From contig CAJNOJ010000040.1 in the NCBI GenBank assembly GCA_905250025.1, forward strand, positions 1-64,000: a stretch of DNA of 64,000 bases, read 5' to 3'. Numbering within the stretch: the first letter of the stretch is position 1; every line of letters starts with the position of its first letter. A program made the position numbers and the translations under genes. The notes under the pieces are model-generated. The model was not told where the DNA came from, ran no database searches, and saw nothing but the letters and a program-made list of their open reading frames with translations. Source of the DNA: Adineta ricciae. Taxonomy: Eukaryota; Rotifera; Eurotatoria; Adinetida; Adinetidae. Shown here piece by piece: positions 1 through 11,360 of the stretch.

Positions 1-1158
1 TTACGCTCTTAGGCGACTAGATATCCAAAACAAACAATAGCTCAAATAGAATGAACGATGTATTGTCGTTTTATATGAGATAAAGTGGCTTGTCGGTAGC
101 GGTCATCTAAAGAAATTCTAGCGTGAATTATGAAAAAATAATGGATGATTTTGTCATTCAACCGAAAAGCAGCCGGATGTTGTTGTTGTTAAAATGGCGA
201 TACTTGTTCTAATTTCATTTCTACTTTTCAATATAATGTGGGCTAATAGAGTTCTCTGCATATTGAATTACTGTACGTCATGAAAAAGTAATAAAGTTAA
301 TAATCGTTTTTTTGTATTACTGAACAATTCTGTACTGAGACAGGTAAATTTTATCGAAAAATTATATCAAAGCGTCGTCATTTCACATGAACCATCATGT
401 CTCAACTTTAATTGAACTATAGTCGAGGAGAGGAGATGAAATTAATGCTTACCTTTATGTTCTAGCCGCTAATATTCTGGTCTAATTTTCTTAATTTTTC
501 CGTCTCTTTTTTAATGTCTAAAAATAAGATCTTTGAGTACGTTCTCTTAGAACTCCGCTTTCAGAATATTATTTATGTTCTTTAAAAACCTCTGAATCAT
601 GAAACCTTACTGATGAACTTAATTTCTGTATTCAAGAAACAACCGGATTGTTCGTTACATATGCTGAATTCTACATCAACATGGAAAAACAGAATTCAAG
701 TGCACCGGCAACCAATTACACAACCACATGTTGGATAGTGGAAGCAATCTTACTTTTTTTTATGAACATTCATTTACCATACGTTTGATTGAACATCTAG
801 AAGTGCTCAAAATATTTGTAACTTAGTATTTTGAAGTATGCTCGGGTAGCAGGCGTTGGCAATTGCTCAATGAATTCTCTACAGGATTCTCATCAAAGGT
901 GCAGCTTCAATAAGGATCAACGGTATCTTCTCGCTATGAACAGTCATTCTAATTCTGTTTAATGTATTCACAATGGGCTCAAAATCTTTGAAGGTTTGGA
1001 TATGATACAAATGTTCCTTAGTCATCTTCAGCCTCTATCAAAGGTTTAAACGAAAAGATATCGATAAGATATAAAGATAAACTTGCAATTTTCGAATGTC
1101 GTCTGTATTGATTAGTATAAAGTGAAACAATATTCATAAAAAAAATCGGCAACAAATT
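1..1158. other. Intergenic, no gene supported
   Basis: No multi-exon gene could be assembled here. One short minus-strand reading frame (ATG at 1025, stop at 879, 48 codons) has a fairly protein-like composition, and a 35-codon plus-strand frame starting at 680 ends in a hydrophobic stretch. Both are too short and unsupported to call genes; they may be remnants. Confidence 0.5.
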
Positions 1159-1541
1159 AAATGATCAGTATTTTATACTGAATGATCAGTATTTTTTGCG
1201 AATGATTAGTTTGATTTGTTGATCAATAGAAGACTTATTTTTGATCAGTGTATTATTTCAGATGTGGGTGAAGATGTGGTTCAGATTGTCTCATAGTTTT
1301 CTGTCCACCATACTATCTCTGGAACCTTATATAGAATCACCGTCTATCGATTTGTTGGTAAGTAATTCCTAAGCTCTAGGGATTATTTCCGTAAATTGAC
1401 AGAGATGTTTAGGATGCACTAACGATTGGTAAAAACCTGTTTAAATTGTTAAGATAAGAAGTATATATAACAGTTTTCAACACGAAATAATATACTGATC
1501 AACAAATCAAACTAATCCTTCGCAAAAAATACTGATCATTT
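1159..1541. mobile_element. MITE-like element with long terminal inverted repeats
   Basis: A stretch of about 48 bases at 1181-1228 is repeated as its reverse complement at 1493-1541 with only two or three mismatches. The first 16 or so bases of the left arm are also present directly upstream at 1159-1174, so that end is partly duplicated. The interior (about 265 bases) has no coding potential. Long near-identical arms around a short non-coding core are what a non-autonomous DNA transposon (MITE) or foldback element looks like. No clear target-site duplication was identified, and the outer boundaries are approximate. Confidence 0.6.
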
Positions 1542-1672
1542 AAATACAACCCGAAAAATCGTTAAGCTTCGCTCGCTGTTAATAGACTATGTATATGTCC
1601 TGGATTGGTACGATGTTCATTTGCTGAAATATTCCAATCTTCATTGTTCAATCCTACAATGAATAATAACTT

Positions 1673-2747
1673 TCAGAGTGTCAGACGATATACATGAATG
1701 AATAACGTACGTTGATTTACTGGTTGAATACGAAAACGTCTGGTTCGATCACTATTGCTTGAGATTTGGTAGTCTGCTCCTCCTGGCTGTTGATGGAAAT
1801 CTTCCAAGATAACGGGATCAATAGGTGAGGTGGCTCGATTTGGGTGCACATCCGATGGAGCCGTTGGCGCCGGACTTATTCGAGATGATGTTTTATGCTT
1901 ACCTATTTCAAATGATCCTCACTTGAATCATTGATAAGTAAACATCTATGTTACTTACCACACCATATAAAGATATAATCGAACAAAAGAGTCGAAATAA
2001 TTATACATGCCGCAGCGACAATTGCTGACCAGTAACCTTAATGGAGAGAAAACATGCATGATTTCAATGAAAGACAAAATATCGAAAGATTTACTGTAGT
2101 CCAAAAATGTACTGATAAATTTGAGATTAAATACACAATGTAATGTGATTAGAGCCTGTGCAGCAAAGCATGCAGCTTGTAATAAAAGTAAAACAACGAT
2201 AAATATGAATAAACAGCGTTGATAACGAGCTTCCACATGAAATGCTTGGATAGTAACAATAAATATTGATATCCATTGAATAATCAAAGTTGATAACTGT
2301 ACGGCAATGATCAGAAGAGGAAATAAACGTGTATTCAAATCTAGAATTTATAATTCAAACTAAACTAAAGTTCATTTGTCGAACTTACTACGAAATATGA
2401 AAAGAATAATTGATGCGATAATGAAAATAAACGATAACATCCATGTTATAAATGGCCACCAAAATCCACTTCGATCTAAAATCAATGAACATCGAATAGC
2501 TCATCTTTAACATTGAAGTGCATTTACTTCGGTGATGGTTCAAAATATAAAGTGTTCCACTTGATAAAAGGAAAAAATGAATGAGATTGATTAAATAAGT
2601 TAACCATAGTAATGAACGTGTACATTTGCCGTACGGTGCATAAGGATTGACTGAATCCGAATCTGTGATATATCCAATAGAAACGAAATAATCGAACCAA
2701 TACAATTTATAGTTTTCATTTGTTGAGTCTGTACAATTATCACCCAT
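1673..2747 (-). CDS. Multi-pass membrane protein, unknown function
   Basis: Five exons were assembled on the minus strand (2747-2528, 2475-2389, 2340-2113, 2036-1959, 1902-1673), with GT..AG introns of about 48-76 bases and phases that all agree, giving 280 residues. The N-terminus is hydrophilic with NCT and Cys residues and no clear signal peptide. About five hydrophobic segments follow, around residues 45-65, 78-100, 104-125, 138-162 and 181-203. A polar, Pro/Arg/Ser-rich tail of about 75 residues comes last. No family was recognised; it is shorter than a typical seven-helix receptor. The last exon contains a possible GTACGT donor near 1707, so the true C-terminus could differ. Confidence 0.6.
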
Positions 2748-4318
2748 AAAAGAATCAAGTTTTACAACTTTTTGCTAAAGGAAAACGCGCAATAATGAAT
2801 AGGAAGCGGAGAAACTCCAAATACTTAGGATTAGATATTTTGCCTTTCCGGTTATAATGAGTTCATTAAGGTTCATGACTGAAATATTTTATACGCAAAA
2901 GATTTCTAGGTATTGGAAATGTAACGTTAGTTACGAAGAAGAAACCAATTGCGTCTGTGCTGGGTTCTTTCCATCTCAATTATATTATAAAATGTTTTAT
3001 TTGCCGATAAACAATAACAAATTAGATGCCTTGACTAAAATATTACCGAGAAACTCCGGTGAATTACAAAACACAATGCATCTATATTCATCTGAGAATT
3101 GATACAAATAATAGGAAATTGTAAACAATTAGTGAATGGCATTGAACTGCATGGATAGAAATAGTCAAAAATCTGAACTGAAGAAAAGCGTTCGACGCCT
3201 TAGAGCACTTCGTTGCACTTCAAGAAAAAGAACGGAGGAAGAGAAAGTTCTAGTCTTTATTAATAATAGCCATTGAAATAATGATAATATTTTCTTCATT
3301 CTATCGTTATTCAACGAGCATCATCTGTAAACTGAAAGAACGTTTTCTCTTGTCATTCAACGCATTTGTCCTTGGGATACCATCTAAATTCTACTTCATC
3401 GATTTGTACGTTTGAATTTTTTGATTTTATTATGAACGTAAGTGATGACATTTTTTCCATGAGAATAAAGATTGTACTTGAAGAAAGAGGTGACTGTACG
3501 TAATAGAAACAATTTTATGCGTTAATTGTTTGTATTACAAGCCACAAAGAAAGTAAAACTTTCGTCAGTTTTCATTCTTAGGGTTTCTGTAAGCAACATT
3601 TTTCGTCTATTTTTCTCTTCTCGGTCTATTACACGTTCTGCAATGAAACAACTAAATCATCATGATAAATCAGCAATAAAAGTGAAAAAGATTCTCTACA
3701 TCGTCATACTCTAATTTGACATCATGTCATAGATATTGATGAAAACTTCGTTATGCGTTTTTTTGTTTTTCGACTTTCGCTCTTTCCCTCCTTTTATGAT
3801 GTCTGTCTACAACAAATATATCGTTGGCTCGTTAATCAAAGTAGATGTGTTATGTATACGAGACTTTTTGTTTCTTTGCCGACCTCGATCGTACAAGTCA
3901 GAACGATCTGTGGGATATAATAGGATATGACGTATGTTCGCAAGCGAGATATTATCTTTTATGCCCGATGTGTAGACTGGCACGATCGGCATCATTATCA
4001 ACATTATCCACTAGTAAAAATACGGATGATGTTAGTAGTTCGTGTTACATTCATTGATGGACGTTTTTCTTCGTCGATTCTTTCTTCTCCATTTTCCTTC
4101 ATTCGTTTGAGTCTATCTCTCTCATCCGGTTTGTCCTGCAGGTAGAAATAGAAGAAGAAGAAAACGTCGGTTATGTCGAAACGAGAAGAAAGAGAACAAA
4201 TCGTCTCCTAGTCTCCCATATGCATCATCAACAACAAACGCCTACCCTATAAAAAAAAACTAAAGAAAAATTTGACAAATGCAATGGCGAGAAAAAGATC
4301 CCCCATTTGTTGCCAACT

Positions 4319-4321
<3 letters not shown>

Positions 4322-4374
<53 letters not shown>
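4322..4374. repeat. CT dinucleotide microsatellite
   Basis: About 26 uninterrupted copies of CT on the plus strand. It is the longest simple repeat in the window and creates the Arg-Glu and Ser-Leu pseudo-reading frames that cross it. Confidence 0.95.
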
Positions 4375-4379
<5 letters not shown>

Positions 4380-6582
4380 CTTCTGCTATTACTCTTTTCT
4401 CTTGTACTACATGACGTCGAAGAGAGAGTATCATGATTATACAACACATACATATTGCTTGGCTATTATTGATTGAATTCATACTGATGGTTATGGTTAT
4501 AGTGCCGTTTGCATACATTCCTCACGAATGTGCGTCAAAAAAATGCCGACAGAAAAATGAATAAATAAAAGAAAAAGAGAAAAGAATCGAAATCAAAACT
4601 TATAAAATAGCAAAATCTCGATCTGTCTTTTTGTTTCTCGACTATGTATGATACGTGTACTTCGTAGATTTATAAGTGTTAAACAAAATATAGGAGAAAA
4701 GGAACACCGAACTGGAATGACAAATGATTGACAACTTCGTTTTTTTTTGTTCTTTGACAATTGTATTTATATGTTAGTTTTCTAGCTGACATTACAGGTG
4801 TCCTATGAAATAAAAATATGCTTCATTCAAAAGCTATTTGATTCAATAGAGAATGAAAAAGTGAATATTTGATATACATCCACCTACATGATGAGTGATG
4901 ATGAAAGGATAGTTCTAATATGGAAGTACTGTCAAGTTATTACATCATTACGTCAACCGTCTTTCTTTCACATTCTTTTATTTTTCAGCTTTGTTTTTTT
5001 CTTTTTTGTTGACGAATGTGACAGCGTCATTTTCACTAATTGAAAGCAGACTGACACCATGCAAGTCAACTGATGATACTAGTACAAGCAAGTTCTATGT
5101 GTAAATGTTGTTTTCTTTCGAATGCTTTCCTCAAAATTTGTTCTTCTAGTTTGTCGCTTATCGTTATTTTCTGCACAAATTATACACTTTGAAAAAATTC
5201 ATCAGAAATTACAAAAATAAAGACCTTGACCCTAAGGAAGACGGAAAAAAAACATATGTAATGAGACACATAGTGTATGGCAGATAGGCACTTTGTGTTT
5301 TTATGTGTCAGAAAGACATAGATATTGACGTATTTTAGATTTCTTTTTTCTTTCTACCTTCTAATAACTGACTTTGTTTGTCTGTCTCATCGTCTTCTAC
5401 TCACTTGTTGCTCCCCTTTCTCTTTCTGTCTTCTTTCATCGTGTTATTATTGTTGTTATTGTCGTCAGCGTTGCTATTACTACTATTCATTCGGTTATTT
5501 TTTTTCTCAACGTCTTAATACTTTAGTTCTAATAATAACATCGTCGACAAGTATTGTGTCTATCGACATTCCTTCTCCCCGCCTCTTTGACTTTATTTGA
5601 GAAACGAAGATATTTCATTTCCAATAAGTTAGATCTTCAATATTTTCACGAAGTTTCTCTCTCTCGTTTATGGATAAAATCGTTTGCATGAAATGAAGAT
5701 AAATATTCAGATGGCAATAGACCTTGAAAAACTTTCGAGTAAGAAGAAAAACCACTTGATATTCGATGTTTGCTCACTGAGCAGCACGTGATAAACCATT
5801 GGAGAACAAGAAATGCGAAGTTTTTTAAGAGCAGAAGAGAATTATGACAAGGCATTAAATATACTAATCGTTTCTTTTCTTTTATCACTACCAGCTCAAT
5901 TATTAGTAGAATACAGAGTTTCTTATTACTTTCGATGAGCATCTACGTTAAGACGTAAGAGAGATATTCGAACGTTGAGATATCGAGACTTGTGCAAGAG
6001 ATAAAGGGTCAATCACCGAACTATAGGTCAATATTTTTTTCTCTCACTCAATCATATGTCATATTGAAACTGTGGCGATGACCTCTCCTTTCCATCTATT
6101 CTCACTCCATACAATACCTCAGCAAACAACAACAATGATGGTGACGACCTCATCCTCGTTCTTCTTTCGTTCTGTTTCTCTCACTGGCCGATGCCCTATC
6201 TTTCACCTAACCACTCATATAAGAGTTCAACAAAATAGAGATTAAATAAATCAGCGTGTCCGCTGCAAAAAGAACGATTGAAATGTTTAAAATATAGGTA
6301 AAAAAATATATCGAATTGATATTTTTTTTTCGATTATTATAGCAACGTCAAATAGCAAGGTAGTTCTTGCAAGTAAGAAACGGTTGTTATCGATGAAAAA
6401 ATCAGTCAGATGACTTTCTGCCCGTTTCGCTGCTTTCTTTCTCTCTTCCTCTCTTCGTTTCACATTTGAATAGCAAGTAAATGCAAACGGAGGACAAGTA
6501 CACATCGCCTACTGCTATACGACCATTATTATTCGATGTGCAACAAACATAGATGAAGAACAAGCACAAGAACAGGAATTTT

Positions 6583-6609
6583 TTCTTTCCTTTCCTTTCC
6601 TTTCCTTTC
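6583..6609. repeat. CTTTC pentanucleotide repeat
   Basis: About five tandem copies of a CTTTC unit lie about 580 bases upstream of the Gln-rich gene. The run is short and may be a promoter-proximal polypyrimidine tract or simple slippage. Confidence 0.8.
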
Positions 6610-7161
6610 GTCGTTCGTTGATATAGGCTGACGGAGCAACGCGAGCTTTTGATAGTTTTGATCGGTTACATTTCTCTTTCTCTTTTCTTTGGCTGCTGTC
6701 TATCGAGAAAAGAACGAGACCATTGACAGTGACATATCGACGCCGAAAGAAAGAGAGAGGTACCTATCTACAATTCGCGAATCGTCGACGAGAAAGAAAG
6801 AAAGAAAGGAAAGGAGGAAACATCTAACATCACCATCAACACAAAAGAGAAAGACAGATAGACGTTTGACTGGTGCAAGTGATTCTTTCCCATTTTTTTC
6901 TTCCGTTCGCTTGCTTCTTTACTGCTATTGCTTGCAGTACGACGTTTTGACGTGTGTCTTTCCCTATTCCTCTTCTCCCCTCTCTGTCTCTGTCTCTCTC
7001 TCTCTCTGTAGTCTGTTGTACTTCGACCAGTTTCTCTCTTTCCGTTACACACAGACACGATTATTACCCTTTTGGACGATTTACTCGATTATTATAATAG
7101 TTTTTAAATAGAAAAACTGAGTAGATTGATAAACTTCGAAACAGCTGATCTAGTTTTTTCT

Positions 7162-7163
7162 AG
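7162..7163 (+). promoter_or_regulatory. Candidate splice or trans-splice acceptor before ATG
   Basis: A T-rich run ends in CTAG 28 bases upstream of the ATG at 7192. It could be the acceptor of a 5' UTR intron or of spliced-leader addition, which is known in rotifers. No experimental support is visible in the sequence. Confidence 0.3.
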
Positions 7164-7191
7164 ATTTATTTTCTTTCGTCCAATTGTCTGA

Positions 7192-9176
7192 ATGGATGAA
7201 TGGCGCATACAACAGCAAACACATAGAATGATGCCAGGTGGCGTAGGTCCTGTTCTCAACTATCATTCTATACGTTCAAGATCATCTCCGTATCCTACAA
7301 CACATCAAATGAGTGATTTAAAACAATCATATCAATATCCACCAAATCCACCTCCAACATCTTCAAATCCTTTATCACCTGTGCCAACGTCGGCAACTAC
7401 ACCAAATCCAACTTCAAGTACAACGCCAATATCGACTCAGAACGATTCAAGTGATACGATACCCGCATCATCTGACGAAGTTTCGACGGCGACTTCAAAT
7501 TCTGTAAGTTTACAAATCAGCTGTTTTCATGAATCGTATTATCAACTGATATTTGTGTTTTGAAGGATGTTTATACACCTAACAATACCACTATGCCTTA
7601 TACACCTGCTCAGATGGATCAAATCCAACAACAGCAACAACATCAACGAATGATGAATGCTAAATCATCAATCGGTCCGATGGTAGGTTACAATGCTGGT
7701 CAACAGCAAATGATGGCAGCACGATCTCGTTCAATGCCATATCCAATGCCACCGCCATCTCAATCACATCATCATCATCATCATCATGCACCGATGTATC
7801 CGCATTCGCATCCGGCAGGTCCCGTCTGTCAATGTGGACCGCATATGCATCCAGCGAGCGGCCACTATCCGATGCATCCATCGCAACATCCCATGTATTA
7901 TCATCAACAGCAACAACAGCAACAACAGCAGCAGCAGCAGCACCAACAAGAAGCATGGTTTCGGTACCACCAGCAAGCTGTTTGGAGACAACAGCAGCAA
8001 CATTTACAATCTCATTCGCAACCAATTCCTATTCAACAAAGTTATGATGCAATTTTAGCTGAGACAACATCTACAACAAAATTAAAGGCATCAAAAGCGA
8101 AATCGAAAAAGAAATCAACTAGTATACCAGCATATAACGAAGAGCCATTAATGAAATATCAACCAATACCACCTCCGCCGGTAAACTTATCATTACAGCA
8201 GCAGCAGCAGCAACAACAACAACAACACTACCATCAGCAACGCGTATACATGCCACCGCAATCTGCTACATACTATCCATCAGTTCACTCAGCACCTAAT
8301 ACTTATGTACCAGCTCAACAATTGCCACCACCACCTTCATCACAACAATCATCTTCATCTATTCCACAAGAACATCCATTGTACGCTCAAACATCTCCAT
8401 CAACACTTTCTCATCATCAATCTCAAATCTTCACCAGTCCACTGAGTAATCCAAGTACACCGCATCAACTACATAGCAACGGCGAATTCAATGGTACTAG
8501 TGAGTTCGGTGTGCCATACCATCACGGTGCTCCAGGCTCAGTGAATTCATTAACGGATGCGCTATGCCCTGTTGGTGATACAACGGATCGACAAATGACA
8601 CCTGGTCCACCGGTAAGTTACACAAGCATTTCAATTTTTAAAAACTCTTTCTACTTTTCATATATCTTTCCTCTAGAGTGTTGGCACACCTCGTGTTGCT
8701 GTACATCAATACTCATTTCCACATACACCATTGACTCCTCAAACAATCAATAATCAAAATATGAATCCTCACACACCAGTCATGATGCCACCAACGCCAA
8801 ATCCTCTTTCGGCTCCGCCTACACCTCTGACACGTCCGCGATCATCAAGTGAACAAACACAATCAACAACAAATCAGTATCAACAATATGAACAAAACAA
8901 ACCAATGACAAATGTTGATGATCTAGCTGCTTACCTGAAGGATCCAACAAATGTATATTTAACTGATGATGTATCATCGGTAAGTGAAAAAATGATTTTC
9001 AAAACTTCCGAAAATATTCGTTTCGTTCTCATTAGACATTTTTCGATGATATCGATGCTTTGGCTGATACTTATCTTGGGCAACAATCTAATGCAACTCA
9101 ATCAACAAACATTGATCAGAATTCAGTCGATGACATTCTTTTAAATTTCCTTTGTTCGGATGATCTTACTAGCTGA
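7192..9176 (+). CDS. Gln/His/Pro-rich putative transcriptional regulator
   Basis: Four exons (7192-7503, 7566-8612, 8677-8979, 9036-9176), all joined in phase 0 with GTAAGT/GTAAGTG donors, encode 600 residues. The N-terminal exon is Ser/Thr/Pro-rich. The long second exon carries a seven-His run, two polyglutamine tracts of 12 and 10 residues, a Cys/His cluster around HPAGPVCQCGPHMH, and a basic Lys/Ser patch (KASKAKSKKKS) that could be a nuclear localisation signal. The third exon is rich in TP and PP dipeptides. The C-terminus is acidic and hydrophobic (FFDDIDALADTYL and DDILLNFLCSDDL), resembling an activation domain. No DNA-binding fold was recognised. The family is unknown; the composition suggests a nuclear co-regulator, which is inference. 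Confidence 0.75.
7903..7944 (+). repeat. CAG/CAA polyglutamine tract in coding exon
   Basis: A mixed CAA/CAG run encodes about 12 consecutive Gln, interrupted near its end by His. A second, similar tract of about 10 Gln lies at 8197-8226. The mixed codons argue for a maintained amino-acid tract rather than recent pure-triplet expansion. Confidence 0.85.
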
Positions 9177-9843
9177 AGTTTTCCTACGAAAAATTTCAAA
9201 CTCCTGTACGTTTCTTTGTTTTTAAATTAGTTCTGAAACATATTGAAAATTTCTCTGTTTTTGGTCAATGTATATGTGCGATCGTTTATTTGCTTTCAAA
9301 ATTTGTTTCGTTTCATAAACAAAAGATTTTTTTGTCTGTGTACGCTACTGCGTTGTTCATTGTACGAAATCATTTTGAAGAAGAGTTCTCTCTGTATAGT
9401 TCTCTCTCTTGAATCACTCGTTTTCTCTCTGTTCATCTGGTCTTTCTCTTTCTTGCTCTCTCTCTCTCTGTCTGCCTCTTGATTATTTATTGTGTATGTG
9501 CTAGAATTTTCTCTCAAATCATTCTAATACTAATTATTATATTATCTATACAAAGTTTTCTTTTTTGTTTTGTTCTTATTGTGAGTATGATGAATTCTTT
9601 TTTTTTCGTCTCTTCAAGTTTTTTTTCTGTTTCAGAAGAGAGAGAGAGAAGGAGAGACATCGAGCAGAGCTATTTTCGTATTTAATACAAATAATGATGA
9701 AAGATATGCAAAATGATTAGTTTCATTATGACTTCATATGTTGATGATCAGATTGATAATAGAAAAGTAGTAAAATAATGCACGAACAATATCTAGAAGT
9801 ACATCATTAGTAGTTATTATATGAAAAACTACGTCTCAATTCT
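9177..9843. other. 3' flank of Gln-rich gene and intergenic, CT-rich
   Basis: T-rich sequence with short CT and GAGA runs around 9400-9480 and 9640-9650. No reading frame looks protein-like. It probably holds the 3' UTR of the Gln-rich gene and the convergent 3' end of the dynein light-chain gene. Confidence 0.5.
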
Positions 9844-10218
9844 TTACATTTGTCCATTATGTTTTGTAATTATGAAACATTTATCTGTTCGTTGATCGAA
9901 ACGATATGAAACATATACTTGGAAATTCTTCTTCTCATCGGATAGTTTACCAACAAATGTTTGGATAATGATTTTATAAAATGGAGACTTCTCCGCAAGT
10001 TCTTGGCAAAGAGTTTTTGATATGTTCTGTGATATTTGCATGCCTAAGGGAGAATTATAAACTTTACCGTCGAGTTCATCAAGAATGCATTTCGATGCAA
10101 GATTTTCTATTCGATTATCATCGATTCGATGTTGTTTTTGATAATTAAGAAATTTTTCAAAGTCTTTGTCGTCTAGTTTCCATACTTGAATATCTAATTC
10201 AGTTTCGATCGTGAACAT
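9844..10218 (-). CDS. Tctex1-type dynein light chain
   Basis: A single exon of 124 residues from the ATG at 10218; a longer frame exists only with a GTG start. The body matches the Tctex1 fold: an N-terminal helical region (ENLASKCILDEL), a central helix ending around LCQELAEKS, then the characteristic beta strands with FYKIIIQTFVGKL and a Y-x-S-x-x-F-D-x-x-T-D-K motif in place of the usual S-x-x-W-D-x-x-x-D. Family members are non-catalytic cargo-adaptor light chains of cytoplasmic or ciliary dynein. The length is normal, although the last strand after the FIIT segment is short and ends early. Whether it belongs to the DYNLT or the TCTEX1D branch cannot be decided by eye. Confidence 0.75.
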   Translation of the reverse strand: MFTIETELDIQVWKLDDKDFEKFLNYQKQHRIDDNRIENLASKCILDELDGKVYNSPLGMQISQNISKTLCQELAEKSPFYKIIIQTFVGKLSDEKKNFQVYVSYRFDQRTDKCFIITKHNGQM

Positions 10219-10502
10219 GTTAAATAGATAATAAATACGAAATAAAATCTCAAAGCGCACAATTAATTTATCATTTTAATTAATTGTAGTGAGTAGAACA
10301 AGGCGAGGTGTTTTTTTATTTTTGCCATACGGTGAAGCGAAAGAAAAGAACGCTGTTGACTTAACACCATAGTATTTACCCTTTTTCTTTGTTCGAAATA
10401 AACGTCCCATCAAGTTTTGTTGATAAGTTGTTCTTCTAGCTTCTTTTTTTTTTCGTGTTTATTTCAAGGCTATGATAATCAATTCTTATCTAGGAAGTCT
10501 CT

Positions 10503-10512
10503 TATATATAAA
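10503..10512 (+). promoter_or_regulatory. TATA box of first ependymin-related gene
   Basis: TATATATAAA lies about 80 bases upstream of the ATG at 10587. The other two members of the array have matching boxes at similar distances, which supports it as a real core promoter element. Confidence 0.65.
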
Positions 10513-10586
10513 GACATCTTTGTTTCATGAGCAATGAATAGAAATTCATTTTCGATTTCTTGTCATTTACATTTGAAACACACACG

Positions 10587-11291
10587 ATGTTTGCTATTCT
10601 TGTTCTTTGCTTTGTTGCTTTGACCGCAGCACAACAACCAAAACCATGCACTACTCCACCGCAATGGGAAGCGAATATTTTTGATTACAATCAACAACAG
10701 AAATTCATGGTACGTGGACGATTAAGTTATGATGCTGTATATCGTCGTGAACGTATTATCGAAGAAGTTAATTTCGGTAGTCAGGGTGATGCTTTTGATG
10801 TCGTTGCTTTATTTGATTCCCAAACTGAATACATCTATGACTTCAAAGCTCGCAACTGCACACGCCGTCGAATTGAACGACCATGGCGTGATTTTGGCAT
10901 TCCACAAGATGCCCGTTCATTCGGCGAAAGTTATATTGGTTCATCAGCTGCGCCAGGTTTAGGTTTATTAGTTACACTTTGGTAAGTCTTTCTTCTTTCT
11001 ATTATTTCTCTGTATAATTCAATTCTATTGATCAGGGGTGGAAATCACACAACACCATCGAATGACACTGTTCGCACCTTCGGAACATGGACATATCAAG
11101 CATGTCTTCCTGTTCGATTCATCAGTCATAGTCAACGATTTGGTCGCACAGAAACATCATTTTTTGATATTACTGCTGGTATTAGTGATCCAAATGTGTT
11201 CATTCCACGACGTGAATGTCTTACAGAAAAAGAATATGCTATGCGAGACATCCTTTTTGGTAAACCATCGAAACAAATTCAACAACAATAG
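10587..11291 (+). CDS. Ependymin-related secreted protein, copy 1
   Basis: Two exons (10587-10981 and 11036-11291) encode 216 residues. A hydrophobic signal peptide (MFAILVLCFVALTAAQ) precedes the mature protein, which starts with a CTTPPQW motif typical of ependymin-related proteins. The family pattern continues with a Y-D motif (LSYDAVYRRERI), a DFKARNCTRR segment around a conserved Cys, and a C-terminal half with TWTYQACLP and DPNVFIPRREC. The conserved cysteines fit the disulfide pattern of the family, a secreted lipid- or calcium-binding beta-sandwich fold. An in-frame ATG-less extension upstream of 10587 was ignored because the signal peptide starts at this ATG. It is the first of three tandem copies; an AATAAA lies at 11355-11360. 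Confidence 0.88.
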
Positions 11292-11354
11292 ACAAGTGTT
11301 TTTTTTCTTCTTTTCAATCATTTCTTTCTTTTGATGTAAACGTATTTTTTACCC

Positions 11355-11360
11355 AATAAA
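11355..11360 (+). terminator. Polyadenylation signal AATAAA
   Basis: AATAAA lies 64 bases after the stop codon of ependymin-related copy 1, in a suitable position to direct 3' end formation. Confidence 0.55.

Larger units (their letters stand above)
2760..7160. other. Long gene-poor stretch with microsatellites
   Basis: No exon chain with consistent phases was found on either strand. The sequence is AT-rich with many pyrimidine- or purine-biased runs, including a CT repeat at 4322-4374 and a CTTTC repeat near 6585-6609. Reading frames here are dominated by low-complexity Ser/Leu or Arg/Glu strings, as expected from such repeats. The part closest to 7192 probably contains promoter and 5' leader sequence of the Gln-rich gene. 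Confidence 0.5.

Noticed and set aside
2857-3102. 81-codon plus-strand frame as a gene
   Set aside because: No signal, domain, splice partner or composition bias supports it, and it sits in the divergent 5' flank of the membrane-protein gene.
4228-4518. Arg-Glu repeat protein on the minus strand
   Set aside because: It is produced by reading through the CT microsatellite.
6689-7111. 140-codon plus-strand frame before the Gln-rich gene
   Set aside because: Its composition follows GAAA and CTCT runs, an equally long frame exists on the other strand, and neither has recognisable features. It does not start with ATG.
7660-8025. Minus-strand frames inside the Gln-rich exon
   Set aside because: They are the antisense of CAA/CAG and CAT repeats and give Val/Leu/Met runs.
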